Notes: generated by a model from the sequence alone, not told the origin. Positions 1 through 11,621 are shown, counted from the first letter of the stretch. The stretch is 64,000 bases of DNA from Panax quinquefolius (GCA_020205615.1 CM035164.1:127203537-127267536); one strand, 5' to 3'. A program made the numbers and translations.

Positions 1-757
1 AGAAATCCCAGAAACTGAAGATAACCCGATTGATGAAACCCATATAGTTGATCCTCGAATAGGTGAACTAGAAGATGTCGAATGTCCTCCTCCCGAAGAG
101 ATACTCCAAACCCGACAAAAGAGGCGGGCAGTTCGGAAGCCTCGACCCACGCCCGTTCTAAAAACTTCGGAGCCCCTTCCAGAATCTGAACCACCCACCA
201 CATCACCCCTCATCGGGAAGCTTACTCGATCATCCCGATCGAAGGAGTCTTCTCCGAATCAAAAATTGAAATCCAGTGACTCCTCATCGGTAGAAGAGCT
301 CGAGTACCTCCGTCTTCGATCAAGCTCCCTTCACCAATTACGGTGGAGATCTGAAGTTTACGATGAAGAAGAGCAAGTTGAAACCGTGCCTGCACTATCT
401 CGGAAAAGAAAGCGCTCTTCTGATGATCCTCCTAGTGCGGTTTCAGCCCCATCACCACCACGAGAATCCATGCCGATCCGATCTCCATCTCCCGAGAATG
501 TACACATGGACCCGTCACCGTCTCCCAAACGACCAACTCCATCTCCCGATCTAGCAAAGGTATCACCCGAACGACCCGGACCTTCAAATCAGGGATATCA
601 TAATGAAGCTATGGGGTCTCCGACCCTATGGCCTCGGTTTAATGCGAATTTCCCTTTCAAGCTCTTTGATACCTTCGTTCGAGACACAGACGATCACCGA
701 TTTGGTAATCACACGGACGGGGATCTGCTTGACGAGGGGATGAGTTATTTGGCTAAG
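1..757 (+). pseudogene. Antisense extra ORF of the Tat-type retroelement, 5' part
   Basis: The frame is open from base 2, so the start lies left of the window. It encodes a hydrophilic Ser/Pro/Arg-rich protein with a basic patch (RKRKRS) and several SPSP-type repeats, then a more ordered stretch ending LLDEGMSYLAK. A good splice donor (AAG|GTAAGT, GT at 758) follows, and the frame stops soon after at 803-805 if unspliced. The reading continues beyond the inserted retrotransposon at 10,876. It runs on the strand opposite to the surrounding Tat gag-pol, at the place where Retand/Tat elements are known to carry additional ORFs. I therefore infer a retroelement accessory ORF rather than a host gene. 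Its function is unknown. Confidence 0.55.
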
Positions 758-846
758 GTAAGTAACAGTTTTTTGTTTATCTTCTTCACTCCTGCTTCTG
801 TTTAAATATTTGAATTTGATCGGATATTGTTGGACATATATGCAAG
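758..846 (+). other. Possible intron in the antisense ORF
   Basis: The donor GTAAGT at 758 and a possible AG acceptor at 845-846 bracket a T-rich 89-bp stretch. Coding-like sequence (ANAVFGRL) resumes just after it and continues beyond the inserted element. The reading phase across the junction is off by one base, so either the acceptor differs or this decayed copy has an indel. Confidence 0.35.
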
Positions 847-1979
847 CAAATGCTGTCTTCGGGCGTTTATGTGACGCCCCCAAAATTAGGTATACATCAC
901 CCATCTTGGGTCGACACTTACATAGGTATGTAATTTAAATACAACTTATTAACATAAGCTGTAGTGTATGCAATCGACATAAGCCGTGAGTTTAAATACA
1001 AATATCGTCTACTAGATATTATACAAACTCAAACAAAAAGTCCTCATTCTGATTATTATCACACTATTTTACGAATAGTGAGGACTACTAATCTTATCTT
1101 GAGACCATCACTGCGTTTCCAGACTAAGTCCCAAATTTATATTATCATTTCACGAAGAAACGGTGAAGAAAGGGTGAGCTCAACTAGCCCAATAAGAAAT
1201 ATTATGACTAAGATAATGCGAATAAATTATCAATAGTCTTGATAATGTTAAACGATAAAATACAATGAGACAACCAGTTTAAGCTGCGGAGCTGGAATAT
1301 CTGAATCCATTAAAAGAGTCAAGTAGAAAATAAAGTCTACTATCTTTTAGGTTTTAAAAGGTTTTTCATCATTGTTATAAATTTGAGACTCGACTTTAAT
1401 AAATATTCCACATCATCGAATCACCCCCGCACTACTGACCGAGGATATTCTTTAAGTATCGCGACCACAATTATTCAATTACTACGGGCGAGAATATTTG
1501 TGTATTCATTAATGGTCATGATCATGCCAATAACAATCCCCATCAATGCACTACTACCAATTGAGGATTTTTACCACATCATTTGTAACATTACGGTCGT
1601 GATTACATCGAATAGTCTCGGTCATAATCATACCAAGTCCATCTATGCACTACAGGCCCCACGATGACTTTTTAAAAAAAATATAAACATGAGGATGATG
1701 ACAATGATATAAGAATTCAATAAAACAAGTTCAAGAATTATTTTATCCGAGGAATTATTAACGTCCAAATTATCAACAATCTTTGTTTTGTAGAGTAAAA
1801 TTCAAGAATGATCGGAAGAATATTTTCATGAAAAGATCTTTGGATGAAACGCAAATATCGAGGATATTCCACTAATTTCATGGAGTATAAAGTCAAAGTT
1901 TTAACTTACCGGGTATAATAAAGAATGGAATAACAAAAGAAATCACCATGCATGCGATAGGCCGCACTTGCAGACGGAG

Positions 1980-2345
1980 TTATTCCAATGAATAATAAAG
2001 AAGCGGAACCGAGTCGTCGTAAAATTCACAATGCAAGCGGGATGTTCCAATGAGAATAATAAAGATGGAACCCGGATCCGTGTAAAACACACGATAGGAT
2101 ATTCCAGCGAGAATAATAAAGAGCGGAACCGTGTCCTGTAAAACACATGAGCATGGATGTTCCAATGAATAATAAAAAAGAACGGAACCAGTCCTGTAAA
2201 ACACACGCATGTGATGTTCCAATGAATAATAATAAAGATTTTAACCGAGTCCTGTAAAACACACGATGCGAGGATGTTCCAATGTAATAATAGAAGAATG
2301 TCACCAAGTATAGGGTAAACCACTTATACGAGTTATTCCAATGAA
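1980..2345 (-). repeat. Tandem array of about 58-60 bp units inside the LTR
   Basis: Seven imperfect units each contain TTCCAATGAATAATAA followed by a GGAACC block and GTAAAACACACG. Unit starts lie near 1983, 2045, 2101, 2157, 2215, 2276 and 2335. The same array recurs in the other LTR (about 9,410-9,760) and in the solo LTR at 14,258-16,772 (about 15,330-15,700), so it belongs to the family. Confidence 0.8.
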
Positions 2346-2679
2346 TAATAAGCGATGGAATAACAACAGTTCTCTTCATGAATAAGAAAGAATAACACCC
2401 TTTACATTTGGTAGGAGATTGAATCTGCGGCGGTAGTAGTAACAAAATACTCTTCTTCTTTCTCTCTTATTCTCTCTATACTTTTCTCTCTCTATAAGCT
2501 TGAATGAATTAAGTGAAAATAATGAAGCCCTAGGCCTCTATTTATAGAAGATTTCTAGCTTAAAGACTTACTTAGTGTGAAAAGGCAGTGGCTCAACGAC
2601 CGGTTTGACCTTTGTAATGTGAAACGAAGTGGTTCGGCCGCCTGTAATGTGAAACGACAAGTGGTTCGACGTCTGGTAA

Positions 2680-2862
2680 AGGTAATTACTATTAACGAAG
2701 GTAAATACTATTGATGAAGGTAAATACTATTCACAAGGGTAATTACTTATTGACGAAGATAATTACTATATTGAAGGTAAATACTATTCACAAGGGTAAT
2801 TACTATTGATGAAGGTAATTACTATCGACGAAGGTAAATACTATCGACGAAGAGACTCTTAG
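2680..2862. repeat. Short-unit array (about 20 bp) inside the LTR
   Basis: About nine alternating copies of GGTAATTACTATT and GGTAAATACTATT, each followed by GACGAA or CACAAG. Matching arrays occur at about 10,070-10,250 and 16,020-16,160 in the other LTR copies, with different copy numbers. Confidence 0.75.
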
Positions 2863-3470
2863 ATGATGACATATGAGCCCCCATAAAATAATCAAACTTA
2901 CCACAAATCATTTTTTTCATCAACACATATTTAATCTTTCAACAATTATTAATCATTTATAACTTGTCGTCTCAATTATTGATTTAATACTATAACATAT
3001 TATCGGATGATCTTGTGATAATAATTAAATCAATAATATAAGAGATATGATCGTGAATTCTTCGTAGCGATAATTGAGCATAGGTGAGTGACTTCTCACG
3101 TAAGCATCAATAATCAATCTGTAGTGTCTACTTATGCATCTACGCTGGCATTCTTTTACTTTTACCACCGGGTAGTTCAACAGTTTTAACGGTAACACCT
3201 CCGCCGTTATTTTTATAAAATATTTTTTGTCGTTTTCTCGATCCGATGATAATTTTTGTTAGGGGTCCACCAATGATTGAGCCATTGTATTTAATATTCC
3301 TAACAAAAAGAATATTCCCAGACCAAACGAATATTTTATAACAACTTGCATACTTTGCAAAATTTATAAATATTACCCACAACTATAACATTATATCAAA
3401 TTTATTCCATAATATTCAAAATAATATTTATAGAAAATTCATCTTTATTTATAAAAGTGAGGGTCTTACA

Positions 3471-3484
3471 ACCTCCCTTCTTAT
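3471..3484 (-). other. Polypurine tract of the Tekay-like element
   Basis: On the minus strand a purine run (AAGAAGGGAGGT) lies directly upstream of the 3' LTR start TGTAAGACCC. This is the position and composition expected for the plus-strand primer of an LTR retrotransposon. Confidence 0.7.
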
Positions 3485-3539
3485 GAAATTTCCCTCGAAA
3501 TTAGTGTGCGTACGCACTGGTATGTCAAGAGTAAGGATA

Positions 3540-3790
3540 CCTTGATTTCATTTCGATTCTAACTCCCAAGTCATTTCCTCAACATCGTGGTTCCTCCACA
3601 AAACTTTGACTTGAGGTATAACCTTGGGCGTAGAATATGTTCCTTCTTATCCAAAATTTGAGCAGAACCTCTTCATATACGTCAAATCTTCCGCTATTTC
3701 GTCCGGTTCTAACTTCGATAATATGGTTCGGGTTTTTCACATATTTACGTAACATAGATATGTGAAAAACATTATGAACACGAGACATAT
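3540..3790 (-). pseudogene. Integrase C-terminus and chromodomain-like tail
   Basis: The minus strand encodes VFHISMLRKYVKNPNHII, the typical end of the gypsy integrase C-terminal domain. In a shifted frame there follows KVLWRNHDVEEMTWE, the conserved core of the chromodomain-like tail found in plant chromoviruses. In intact elements this module is thought to guide integration to marked chromatin. At least one frameshift separates the two halves here. Confidence 0.8.
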
Positions 3791-3974
3791 TTGGCGAAAG
3801 CGAGTCTATAGGCCGCGATTCCTACTCGATCGAGGATTAAAATGGGCCGATGAATCGAGGGTTAAGTTTTCCTCTCTTCCAAATCTTTTAACTCCTTTCC
3901 ATGGAGCAACTCTTAACAACACACGATCTCTATATCGAATTCCACGTCCTTTCGATGAAGATCGGCATAACTCT

Positions 3975-4790
3975 TTATGTCGATTTTGTGAGGTTTTTAT
4001 ACGTCATTGTCGGATCGTTTGAATCTTTTCCGTAGTCATACGTACTCAACTCCGGTCCCAACAACGTTGCTTCACCCACCTCATCCCAAACAGACACCGG
4101 AGAACGACACTTTCTTCCATACAACGCTTGAAATGGAGCCATGCCAATACTTGCTTGATAATGTTGTTGTAGGAAAACTCCACCAATGGTAAGAACTTGT
4201 CCCAACTCCCTTGAAATCAAGGACACGTAGTCTTAATAGATCTTGAGTTTGAATAGTCCTCTCCGATTGTCCGTCCGGTCGAGGATGATATCTTGAGCTA
4301 AATCGTAAGTCTGTGCCCATAGCTTTTTGCAAACTAACCCAAAATCGTGAAGTGAATCTTGGGTCTCGATCGAAACTATGGATACCGGCATACCATGCAG
4401 TCTTCTGATCTCGTTTATGTACATCTGAAAGCAAGATGTTCAAGTGTATAAGTTTCTCGTATCGGTAAGAAATGAAGCGGACTTGGTCAACTATCAACAA
4501 TGACCCAAATCGCATCAATGCCTTGAGAAACCTTAGGAAGGCCCAGAATCGAAATCCATGGTAATGTGCTCCCACTTCCATTCGGAATTTCAAGTGGTTC
4601 TGATGGACCTTTTGGTACTTGATGCTCCGCTTTAACTTCGTTGACAAGTTAGACACCTTGAGATAAACAAATTTATCTCTCTCTTCATATTGCTCCACCA
4701 AAATGTACGACGAATATCATGATACATTTTGGTACTCCCGAGATGGATTGCAAATGGTGTGTTGTGTGCCTCCATCATGATATTATACTT
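3975..4790 (-). pseudogene. Integrase (Tekay-like element)
   Basis: The zinc-binding part is visible at about 4,680-4,790 as EAHNTPFAIHLGSTKMYHD. The catalytic core follows, with FTSRFWVSLQKAMGTDL and YHPRPDGQSERTIQT (Glu of the D,D35E triad), and then PFQALYGRKCRSPV. Integrase joins element cDNA to host DNA. The segments lie in different frames, so the gene is broken. It is upstream of the chromodomain-like tail and downstream of RNase H, the order expected for Ty3/gypsy. Confidence 0.82.
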
Positions 4791-5031
4791 TTAAATCGTG
4801 GTCGTTAGGAACACAAAAGTGCGGAGTTGACTTTCAAGTATTCCTTCTTCATCGATTCTTGCTTCCCAAGATAGCACCTTCTTGCACTTTCTTCCTCATA
4901 CGCATCGACCTCCAGTGTCCAGTAGCTTGAGCGACTTTAACTTTATCAATTAAAGTCTGGTTCTACTCGTATACTTCGCTTATCATCACATGCGTCCTCG
5001 AGTCTTTAATTCTATCTCCATCCTTTGCAAG

Positions 5032-5532
5032 TCACACAAAATGGGCCTCTGCGTTGACAATATCGCACTCGTGCTTTGCATATGATTTTCTACTCGATGC
5101 GTCGCCTACCACGTTAAACTTTTCGGGATGGTATTGGATGGTATGATCATAATCTTTCAACGATTCGAGCCAACGTCGTTGTCGCGTGTTGAGTTCTTTT
5201 TTGAGTGAAGAAATATTTGAGGCTTTTATGATCCGTAAAGATCTCCACTTTCTCCCCATACAAGTAATGCCTCCAAATTTTAAGTGCAAAGATAATGCAA
5301 TGCTAACTCTCAGATCATGAGTAGGATAATTCCTCTCATATTCTTTGAGTTAATCGTGAGGCATAAAGCTATTACTTTTCCATGTTGCATGAGAACACAT
5401 CCCAACCCTTTGCTCAAGCATCACTTTGTAGATGACAAATCCTCCAAGCCGGATGATGGTATTGTCGAGCGGGTCTTTGAAATAAGTCTCTCTCTTGAGT
5501 TCTTGAAAACTCTTCTCACATTCTTCGCTCAA
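5032..5532 (-). pseudogene. RNase H domain (Tekay-like element)
   Basis: Fragments match the gypsy RNase H region: the ECEKSFQELK connection segment, then [18 protein letters not shown] and the terminal QYHPEKFNVVGDASSRK. Frameshifts separate these fragments. The domain would degrade the RNA strand of the RNA-DNA hybrid during reverse transcription. It sits directly downstream of RT in element orientation. Confidence 0.8.
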
Positions 5533-5677
5533 CCGAACTTTGTATCTTCCGAGTCACCGAGTCGATGGAATAGCGATTCGAGAAAATCCTTCCACGAATC
5601 TCCGATAATAACCAATTAAACCGAGAAAGCTACGTCTTTCTATCATCGATTTAGGTTGTTCCCGACTTTGAATAGCT

Positions 5678-6240
5678 TCATCTTTCTTTGGTCAATGATA
5701 TTCCATGACTTGATACCACGTGCCCAAGGAATGCTACTTCTTCAAGCCGAACTCGCATTTCTTCAACTTGGCATAAAAGCTTATATTCACGAAGCTTTTG
5801 GAGTGTCGACCTCAAGTGTTGCTCATGATCTTCACGGCTTTTGGAATAAATAAGGATGTCATCAATAAAGACGACCACAAAGTGATCTAAATATTTCTTG
5901 AATACTCGGTTCATCATATCCATGAAGGCGTTAGGGCATTAGTCGATCCAAAGGACATGACTAGAATTCATAATGCCCGTCATGGGAGTTAAAAAGCCGT
6001 CTTTGGAATGTCGTGGTTCTAATCTTCATTGGTGATATCCTAACGAAGATCGATCTTTGAAAAGAATTTGGCTCCTTACCGGTAATCAAAGCAGTCATCA
6101 ATACGTGGCAATGGATACCTATTTTGATGGTGGCGTGATTCAACTCCCAATAATCAATACAAAGTCGCATACTCCCATCTTTCTTCTTCACGAATAAAGC
6201 AGGAGCACCCCGAGAAGTACTAGGGGCGAATAAAGCCAAT
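5678..6240 (-). pseudogene. Reverse transcriptase (Tekay-like element)
   Basis: The N-terminal part shows [20 protein letters not shown]. The palm motif is present as FVVVFIDDILIYSKS (catalytic DD) at about 5,850, followed by HLRSTLQKLREYKLL and EVAFLGHVVSSHGI. Part of the finger/palm region between 5,923 and 5,961 is missing or frameshifted. The RT lies between protease and RNase H. The order and motifs identify Ty3/gypsy rather than Ty1/copia. Confidence 0.88.
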
Positions 6241-6665
6241 GTCTAACAATTCCTGCGCATTGGGTCTTTAACTCCTCGAAGTTCAATAGAGCCATTCGAT
6301 ATGGGGCTTTGGAAATAGGTTTTGTCTGGGTTCAAGGTCGATACAAAATTCATTTCACGCCTGGGTAGGCCGGGAAGTTCTTGAGAATACGTCGGAAATT
6401 TATTAACAATAGGAATATCGTTTAAAAGCGGCGTATTTTATTTAAATCGTGACATGAGCTAAGAAAGCTTGACATCCGTTTTTCAATAAGCGAATAGCTT
6501 TATGGCTTGAGATGACCGTGATTGATTTTAATGGTTTGGTCGTTTGAATTCGCATAATAGGTTGATTAGGAATATGAAAGCTAACAACCTTACGAAAATA
6601 ATCAATTTTTCATGATAAGTAGTTAACCAATCAATCCACTAGAATCACGTCAAATGCAAGTATTT

Positions 6666-6900
6666 TTAATGAAATAAGATCGACGTATTAATGTGAAGGG
6701 CACCGATTTGAACCAAACAAGACTTATAAGCGATGGATGTAATGAAGGTTTCTCCCAACGGAGTTTCCACAGATAAATCAAAGTCTAATTTCTCCTGAGT
6801 CAAATTTAATCGATGGCCAAGCAGTAGGAGAAATAAAAGAATGGGTAGAACCAAGATCAAATAAAGTATAGACTTCATTAGAGTTTATGATAAGCTTACC
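6666..6900 (-). pseudogene. Retroviral-type aspartic protease (Tekay-like element)
   Basis: The active-site region reads LFDLGSTHSFISP where plant gypsy elements normally have D-S-G, so Ser has become Leu while the Asp remains. Downstream, HRLNLTQEKLDFDLSVETP and SCLVQIG match the usual protease body in another frame. The enzyme would cleave the Gag-Pol polyprotein. A frameshift and the DSG to DLG change make this copy inactive. Confidence 0.72.
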
Positions 6901-6989
6901 CAGTGATGACCTCATTCTGATTCCTTGCTCTTTGGGAGGTCACAACAAATGCTCTCCTCAGACTACCTGGGTTTGAATTTTTACGGGAT

Positions 6990-8155
6990 GGCCTTTGGTG
7001 CCTCCATCCTAGTCATTGAATTTGTCTTGATGGCGACAAAATCGAGCTAAGTGACCTTCTTCCACAATTATAACATGCTTTGACGGCATGGCCAGCTGTT
7101 TGGGTGATGTGTCCCTCTCCTCCGCATTTGAAGCATATGATAGGTGGTCTTTCTCCTTCCTTAACAATGGGTCTTTGGTCTTGACGTCTTTCCATCATTG
7201 TTGAATCTCCTTTTCTTGAAATGTCCATTCTTATTGTTTTGTACGATTACCACCGGCGGTTACCATATCTCGGCTGTTGATTCCCTCCACGCTTGTTGTC
7301 ACCGCCTCGATGACTATTCTCATTGGTATTATAATTTTGCAATTTCTTCTCTTTTAGTTCGCGTTGACTCATTATCGCTCCTCCACTAATCGAGCCCTAT
7401 TTACAACATCCGAATACAAACACAGGTTTATGAGAAATAAGATGTTGACGTATCTCCCGCTTCAAACCTCTTAAAAACATTCGCGCCATTCTCTTTCATT
7501 ATCCACCAGTGGGGACGAACCGTGATAACTCATGCAAATTTTGCCTCGTATTGCGACACGGTCGTATTGTTTTGTTCGAACTTGATAAACTCCACCTCCT
7601 TCATGTATGGCGAATACTTTCGGAAAGTATTTGTCGTTGAAACGACTCCTGGAACTTCTCCCAAGATATCTTGATGCAATTTGGTTGAGTACGTTTTACT
7701 GATTTCCCACCAAGAATCACCTCTCCGCCTGCAAAAGGCGTGAAAGGAACCTTTTGCTCCTCGGAGCATCCCAAGACATCAAATATCTTGGTAATCTGCT
7801 TTATCCATGCTTCCGCGAAAGTGGTTTCGCTCTCCCTTAAACTCCGGTGGTCCCAGCTCCTTAAATTGTTTAGCGGTGATCACCGAGAGTTTTCTGTGTT
7901 TCCACCTCTACGTTTTGGGCGAGTCGCTTCTCACTTTCTTTGATAAATTACATAAAGCCTCTCGAACATTTGATCATTCGTCGTTTAATTCGGTGTTGTT
8001 GTTGCATGAGGATTATCGCGCTTCTCGATGCACATTATCCTCGATTATTGATATGTGGTGAATCAACAATCGCTGCTAGCCCATTGCTATTCTCAACATT
8101 CTCGATGTCATTTTCGGAATCATCGCCACAAAACAAAAGGTTAATTGACATGTAA
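6990..8155 (-). pseudogene. Gag with CCHC zinc knuckles (Tekay-like element)
   Basis: A capsid-like segment at 7,530-7,769 reads FRKYSPYMKEVEFIKFEQ and TVSQYEAKFA, the core of the plant retrotransposon gag family. A nucleocapsid segment at 7,013-7,228 has CFKCGGEGHIT and CYNCGR, parts of two zinc knuckles. The reading frame near 8,155 starts MSINLLFCGDD, the only plausible start I see, but a stop follows soon. Gag packages element RNA into particles. The gene is split by several frameshifts. Confidence 0.75.
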
Positions 8156-8277
8156 CAAATTATCCCTATCTTCCGACCAACCAATAAAATATCACATAAA
8201 CTTAGGTAGGTCATACTAACGAGGTATTCCCGCCTCTCCCTCCTAGTACTATTCTCACATCTTAGCGGGGATCATAT

Positions 8278-8298
8278 CCTAAGCTCGATACCAACCGC
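8278..8298 (-). other. Primer-binding site, initiator-Met tRNA type
   Basis: Immediately inside the 5' LTR, the minus strand reads TTGGTATCGAGCTTAGG. This resembles the TGGTATCAGAGC primer-binding site used by Tekay/Del chromoviruses, less one base. It fixes the element orientation as minus. Confidence 0.75.
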
Positions 8299-10875
8299 TG
8301 ACGCCCCCAAAATTAGGTATACATCACCCATCTTGGGTGACACTTTACATGGCATGTAATTTAAATACAACTTATTAACATAAGCTGTAGTGTATGCAAT
8401 CGACATAAAGCGTGAGTTTAAATACAAATATCGCTCACTAGATATTATACAAACTCAAACAAAAAGTCCTCATTACGATTATTATCACACTATTTTACGA
8501 GAATAGTGAGGACTACTAATGCTATCTTCAGGACCATCACTTTCGTTTCCCGACTTCCCCAAATATATTATCATTTCACAAGAGAAACGGTGAAAGAAAG
8601 AAAGGTGAGCTCAACTAGCCCAAGAAGAAATATTATGACTAAGATAATGCGAATAAATTATCAATAGTCTTGAATAATGTTAAACCGATAAAATACAATG
8701 AGATAACCCGGTTTAATCTGCAATTGAATATCGAATCCATTAAAAGAGTCAAGTAGAAAATAAAGTCTACTATATTTTAGGTTTTAAAAGGTTTTTCATC
8801 ATCAAGTATATAATTTGAGACTCAACTTTAATAAATATTCCACATCATCGAATCACCCCTCGCATTACTACCAAGATATTCTTTTAAGATATCCGACCAC
8901 AATTATTCATGCACTACGGGCCAAGAATATTTGTGTATTCATTAATGGTCATGATCATACCAACAATCGTCCATCAATGCACTACTACCAATTGAGGATT
9001 TTTACCACATCATTTGTAACATTACGGTTATGATTACAATCAATAGTCTCTCGTCATAATCATACCAAGTCCATCTACGCACTTCTGTGCCATGCCATGA
9101 CTTTTAAAAAAAAAATATAAACATGAGGATGATGATAATGATATAAGAATTCAATAAAACAAGTTCAAGAATTATTTTATCCAGAATTATTAACGTCCAA
9201 ATTATCAACACGATCTTTGCTTTTGTAGAGTAAAATTCAAGAATGATCGGAGAATATTTTCATGAAAAGATCTTTGGATGAAACGCAAATATCAAGGATA
9301 TTCCACTAATTTCATGGAGTATAAAGTCAAAGTTTTAACCAACCGGGTATAATAAAGAATGGAATAACAAAAGAAATCACCACGCATGCGATAGCCTCAA
9401 GATGCATAAAAGTATTCCAAATGAATAATAAAGAACGGAACGAAATTCGGTGAAATTCACACCGGCGGGATGTTCCAATGAAATAATAAAGATGGAACCC
9501 GGATCCGGTGTAAAACACATGCGAATGATGTTGTTCAACAGAATAATAAAAAGATTTTAACCAGTCCTGTAAAACACACGTATGTGATGTTCCAATGTAG
9601 TAATAATAATAAAGACGGAAAAACACGCCTGGTAAAACACATGCATGTAATGTTCCAAATGTAATAATAGAAGAATGTCACCAAGTATAGGGTAAACCAC
9701 TTATACAGTATAGTTATTCCAATTATACAAAATAATAAGCGAATAATAGCGATGGATATAACAGCTCTCTTCATTAATAATAAAAAGAATAACACCCCTT
9801 ACATTTGGTAGGAGATTGAATCTTTAAGTAGCAGTAAGAATAAATACTCTTCTTCTTTCTCTTATTCTCTATATACTTTCTCTCTACATAGCTTGAATGA
9901 ATTAAATGAAAAATAATGAAGCCTAGGCCTCTATTTATAGAAGATTTCTAGCTTAGCACCCTTAGTGTGAAAAGCAAGTGGCTTGACGAATTTGTTTAAC
10001 GCTGTGAATGTGAAACGACAAGTGGTTCGGCGCACCGTAATGTGAAACGACAAGTGGTTCGACGTCCGGTAAAGGTAATTACTATTAACGGTTGTAAATA
10101 CTATTGACGGTAAATAAATACTATTCACAAGGGTAATTTACTATCGATTTGAAGGTAATTACTTATCGATGAAGGTAAATATTATTCACAAGGGTAATTA
10201 CTATCGACGAATGTAATTACTATTGACGAAGGTAAATACTATTGACGAAGAGACTCTTAGATGATGACATATGAGCCCCCATAAAATAATCAAACTTACC
10301 ACAAATCATTTTTTCATCAACACATATTTAATCTTTCAACAATTATTAATCATTTATAACTTGTCATCTCAATTATTGATTTAATACTATAACATATTAT
10401 ATGATGATAATCTTGTGATAATAATTGAATCAATAATATAAGAGATATGATCGCAGCAATTCATCGTAGCAATAATTGAGCATAGGTGAGTGACTTCTCA
10501 CGTAAGCATCAATAATCAATCTTACCGTCTTCTTACTACGCAACTACACGCAGACATCGCATACTTTTTACCACCGGTAGTTCAACAGCTTTAATTCAGT
10601 AACACCTCCAAGTTATTTTTATAAAATATTTTTGTCGCTTTCTCAATCCGATAATAATTACATTATTAGGGGTCCACCAATGATTGAGCCATTGTATGAA
10701 TATTCCCTAACAAAAAGAATATTCCCCACCAAACGAATATTTTATAACAACTTGCATACTTTGCAAAATTTATAAATATTACCCACAACTATAACATTAT
10801 ATCAAATTTATTCCATAATATTCAAAATAATATTTATAGAAAAATTCATCTTTATTTATAAAAGTGGGTCTTACA
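8299..10875 (-). repeat. 5' LTR of the Tekay-like element
   Basis: Collinear with 870-3470 and bounded by TGACGCCCCC and GGGTCTTACA. The right end abuts resumed coding sequence of the antisense Tat ORF at 10,876. Small indels relative to the other LTR are numerous, many of them next to CG-containing words, and the internal array has fewer units. No gene is present. Confidence 0.87.
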
Positions 10876-11621
10876 TTTACGTCAGAGGTATATCAATGGT
10901 GAAGCCGAGGAGGATTTTTTTGAGACAGGATAACCATATCTTCAAAATGCAACCACGGCTCGGGAAAGAAGCAATCATCACGAGGCGTTCTTCATACCAA
11001 TGAAGGCCTTCTTGAAAGACCTGAGATCGAGCTATAATGGACTTGAAGACGTCGATGACGAAATGAGGGCCCTGAGGATGAAATGGTCGTCGATGCCGGT
11101 CAAAAAGCTTTAGCTAATATGAATCTGAGGCCTCGTCGAGGAGAATCTGTTTTGAAGGCCAAGATTGAAGAGCTTGTCACAACCTCAATTTGAATCGGGC
11201 GCCGAATCGGGTGAAGTCCAAGCGAAGGCTCAAGATGAGAAGAAAGCGTATAGGGCCAAACGTCACAAGCTTCGTCACAAGATAAAGGAACTCGAGGGAC
11301 GAGGTCCTTTTCTCGATCAAAGAAGGCGTAAAGAGATCCAGCCGACTATCGAGAGTCCGCACGAGATTAATCTTTGAGATCATGAAGGTTTATTCCGAAG
11401 GCTATGAAGATTGTCGGAGCGTGGTAAGGAAAAATTGGGCGTCAACTACCATTAGATCCAGACTCGATCGACTCACGATGGTGGAGACGGTGCTTGAATG
11501 TCCTTTCGCTTTTTTGATATTTTTCTTGACTTGTGAAAATTATTTATTTAAACTGCTTATGTTTTTGGAATTATTTGAAACTTTATGTAAGGATTTTGTG
11601 ATTTCTACGCTTGGTAATTAA
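10876..11621 (+). pseudogene. Antisense extra ORF of the Tat-type retroelement, 3' part
   Basis: This continues the ORF cut at 870. The frame gives RQRYINGEAEEDFFETG, a stop, then (from about 11,000) MKAFLKDLRSSYNGLEDV. In other frames come RRGESVLKAKIEELV (about 11,130), EKKAYRAKRHKLRHKIKELE (11,165-11,377) and KVYSEGYEDCRSVVRKNW (11,382 on). The charged Lys/Glu/Arg-rich character suggests a coiled coil. The terminal GYEDC motif resembles C-termini of coiled-coil TE-associated proteins in plants. It has three frame changes and at least one stop. It lies antisense to and downstream of the Tat pol. Function is unknown. Confidence 0.55.

Larger units (their letters stand above)
870..3470 (-). 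repeat. 3' LTR of the Tekay-like element
   Basis: On the plus strand it reads TGTGACGCCCCC at 870 and GGGTCTTACA at 3470. The second copy at 8299-10,875 is collinear but differs by many small indels and substitutions. In element orientation a TATA-box-like TATAAATAG lies near 2,540-2,550. It contains a seven-fold array of about 58-60 bp (about 1,980-2,345) and an array of short GGTAAATACTATT-like units (about 2,680-2,860). At roughly 2.6 kb it is long for a plant LTR. Confidence 0.88.
865..10880 (-). mobile_element. Complete Ty3/gypsy chromovirus-type LTR retrotransposon (Tekay-like)
   Basis: Two LTRs of about 2.6 kb (870-3470 and 8299-10,875) flank a 4.8-kb internal region. That region is read on the minus strand in the order PBS, gag with zinc knuckle, protease, RT, RNase H, integrase, chromodomain-like tail, PPT. 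The PBS resembles the 3' end of initiator Met tRNA. Flanking bases share TTTA (866-869 and 10,876-10,879), probably the remnant of a 5-bp target duplication. The element splits an ORF that resumes on its far side. Every coding domain has frameshifts or stops, so it cannot act alone. Assignment to the Tekay/Del lineage is from the PBS type, the order of domains and the chromodomain-like end. Confidence 0.88.

Noticed and set aside
1943..2445. Three overlapping minus-strand ORFs with repeated peptide blocks (IGTSHACVLQDW type)
   Set aside because: They are translations of the 58-60 bp tandem array in the LTR. The repeats are present in three frames and recur in the other LTR copies, so the peptide repetition is a DNA effect.
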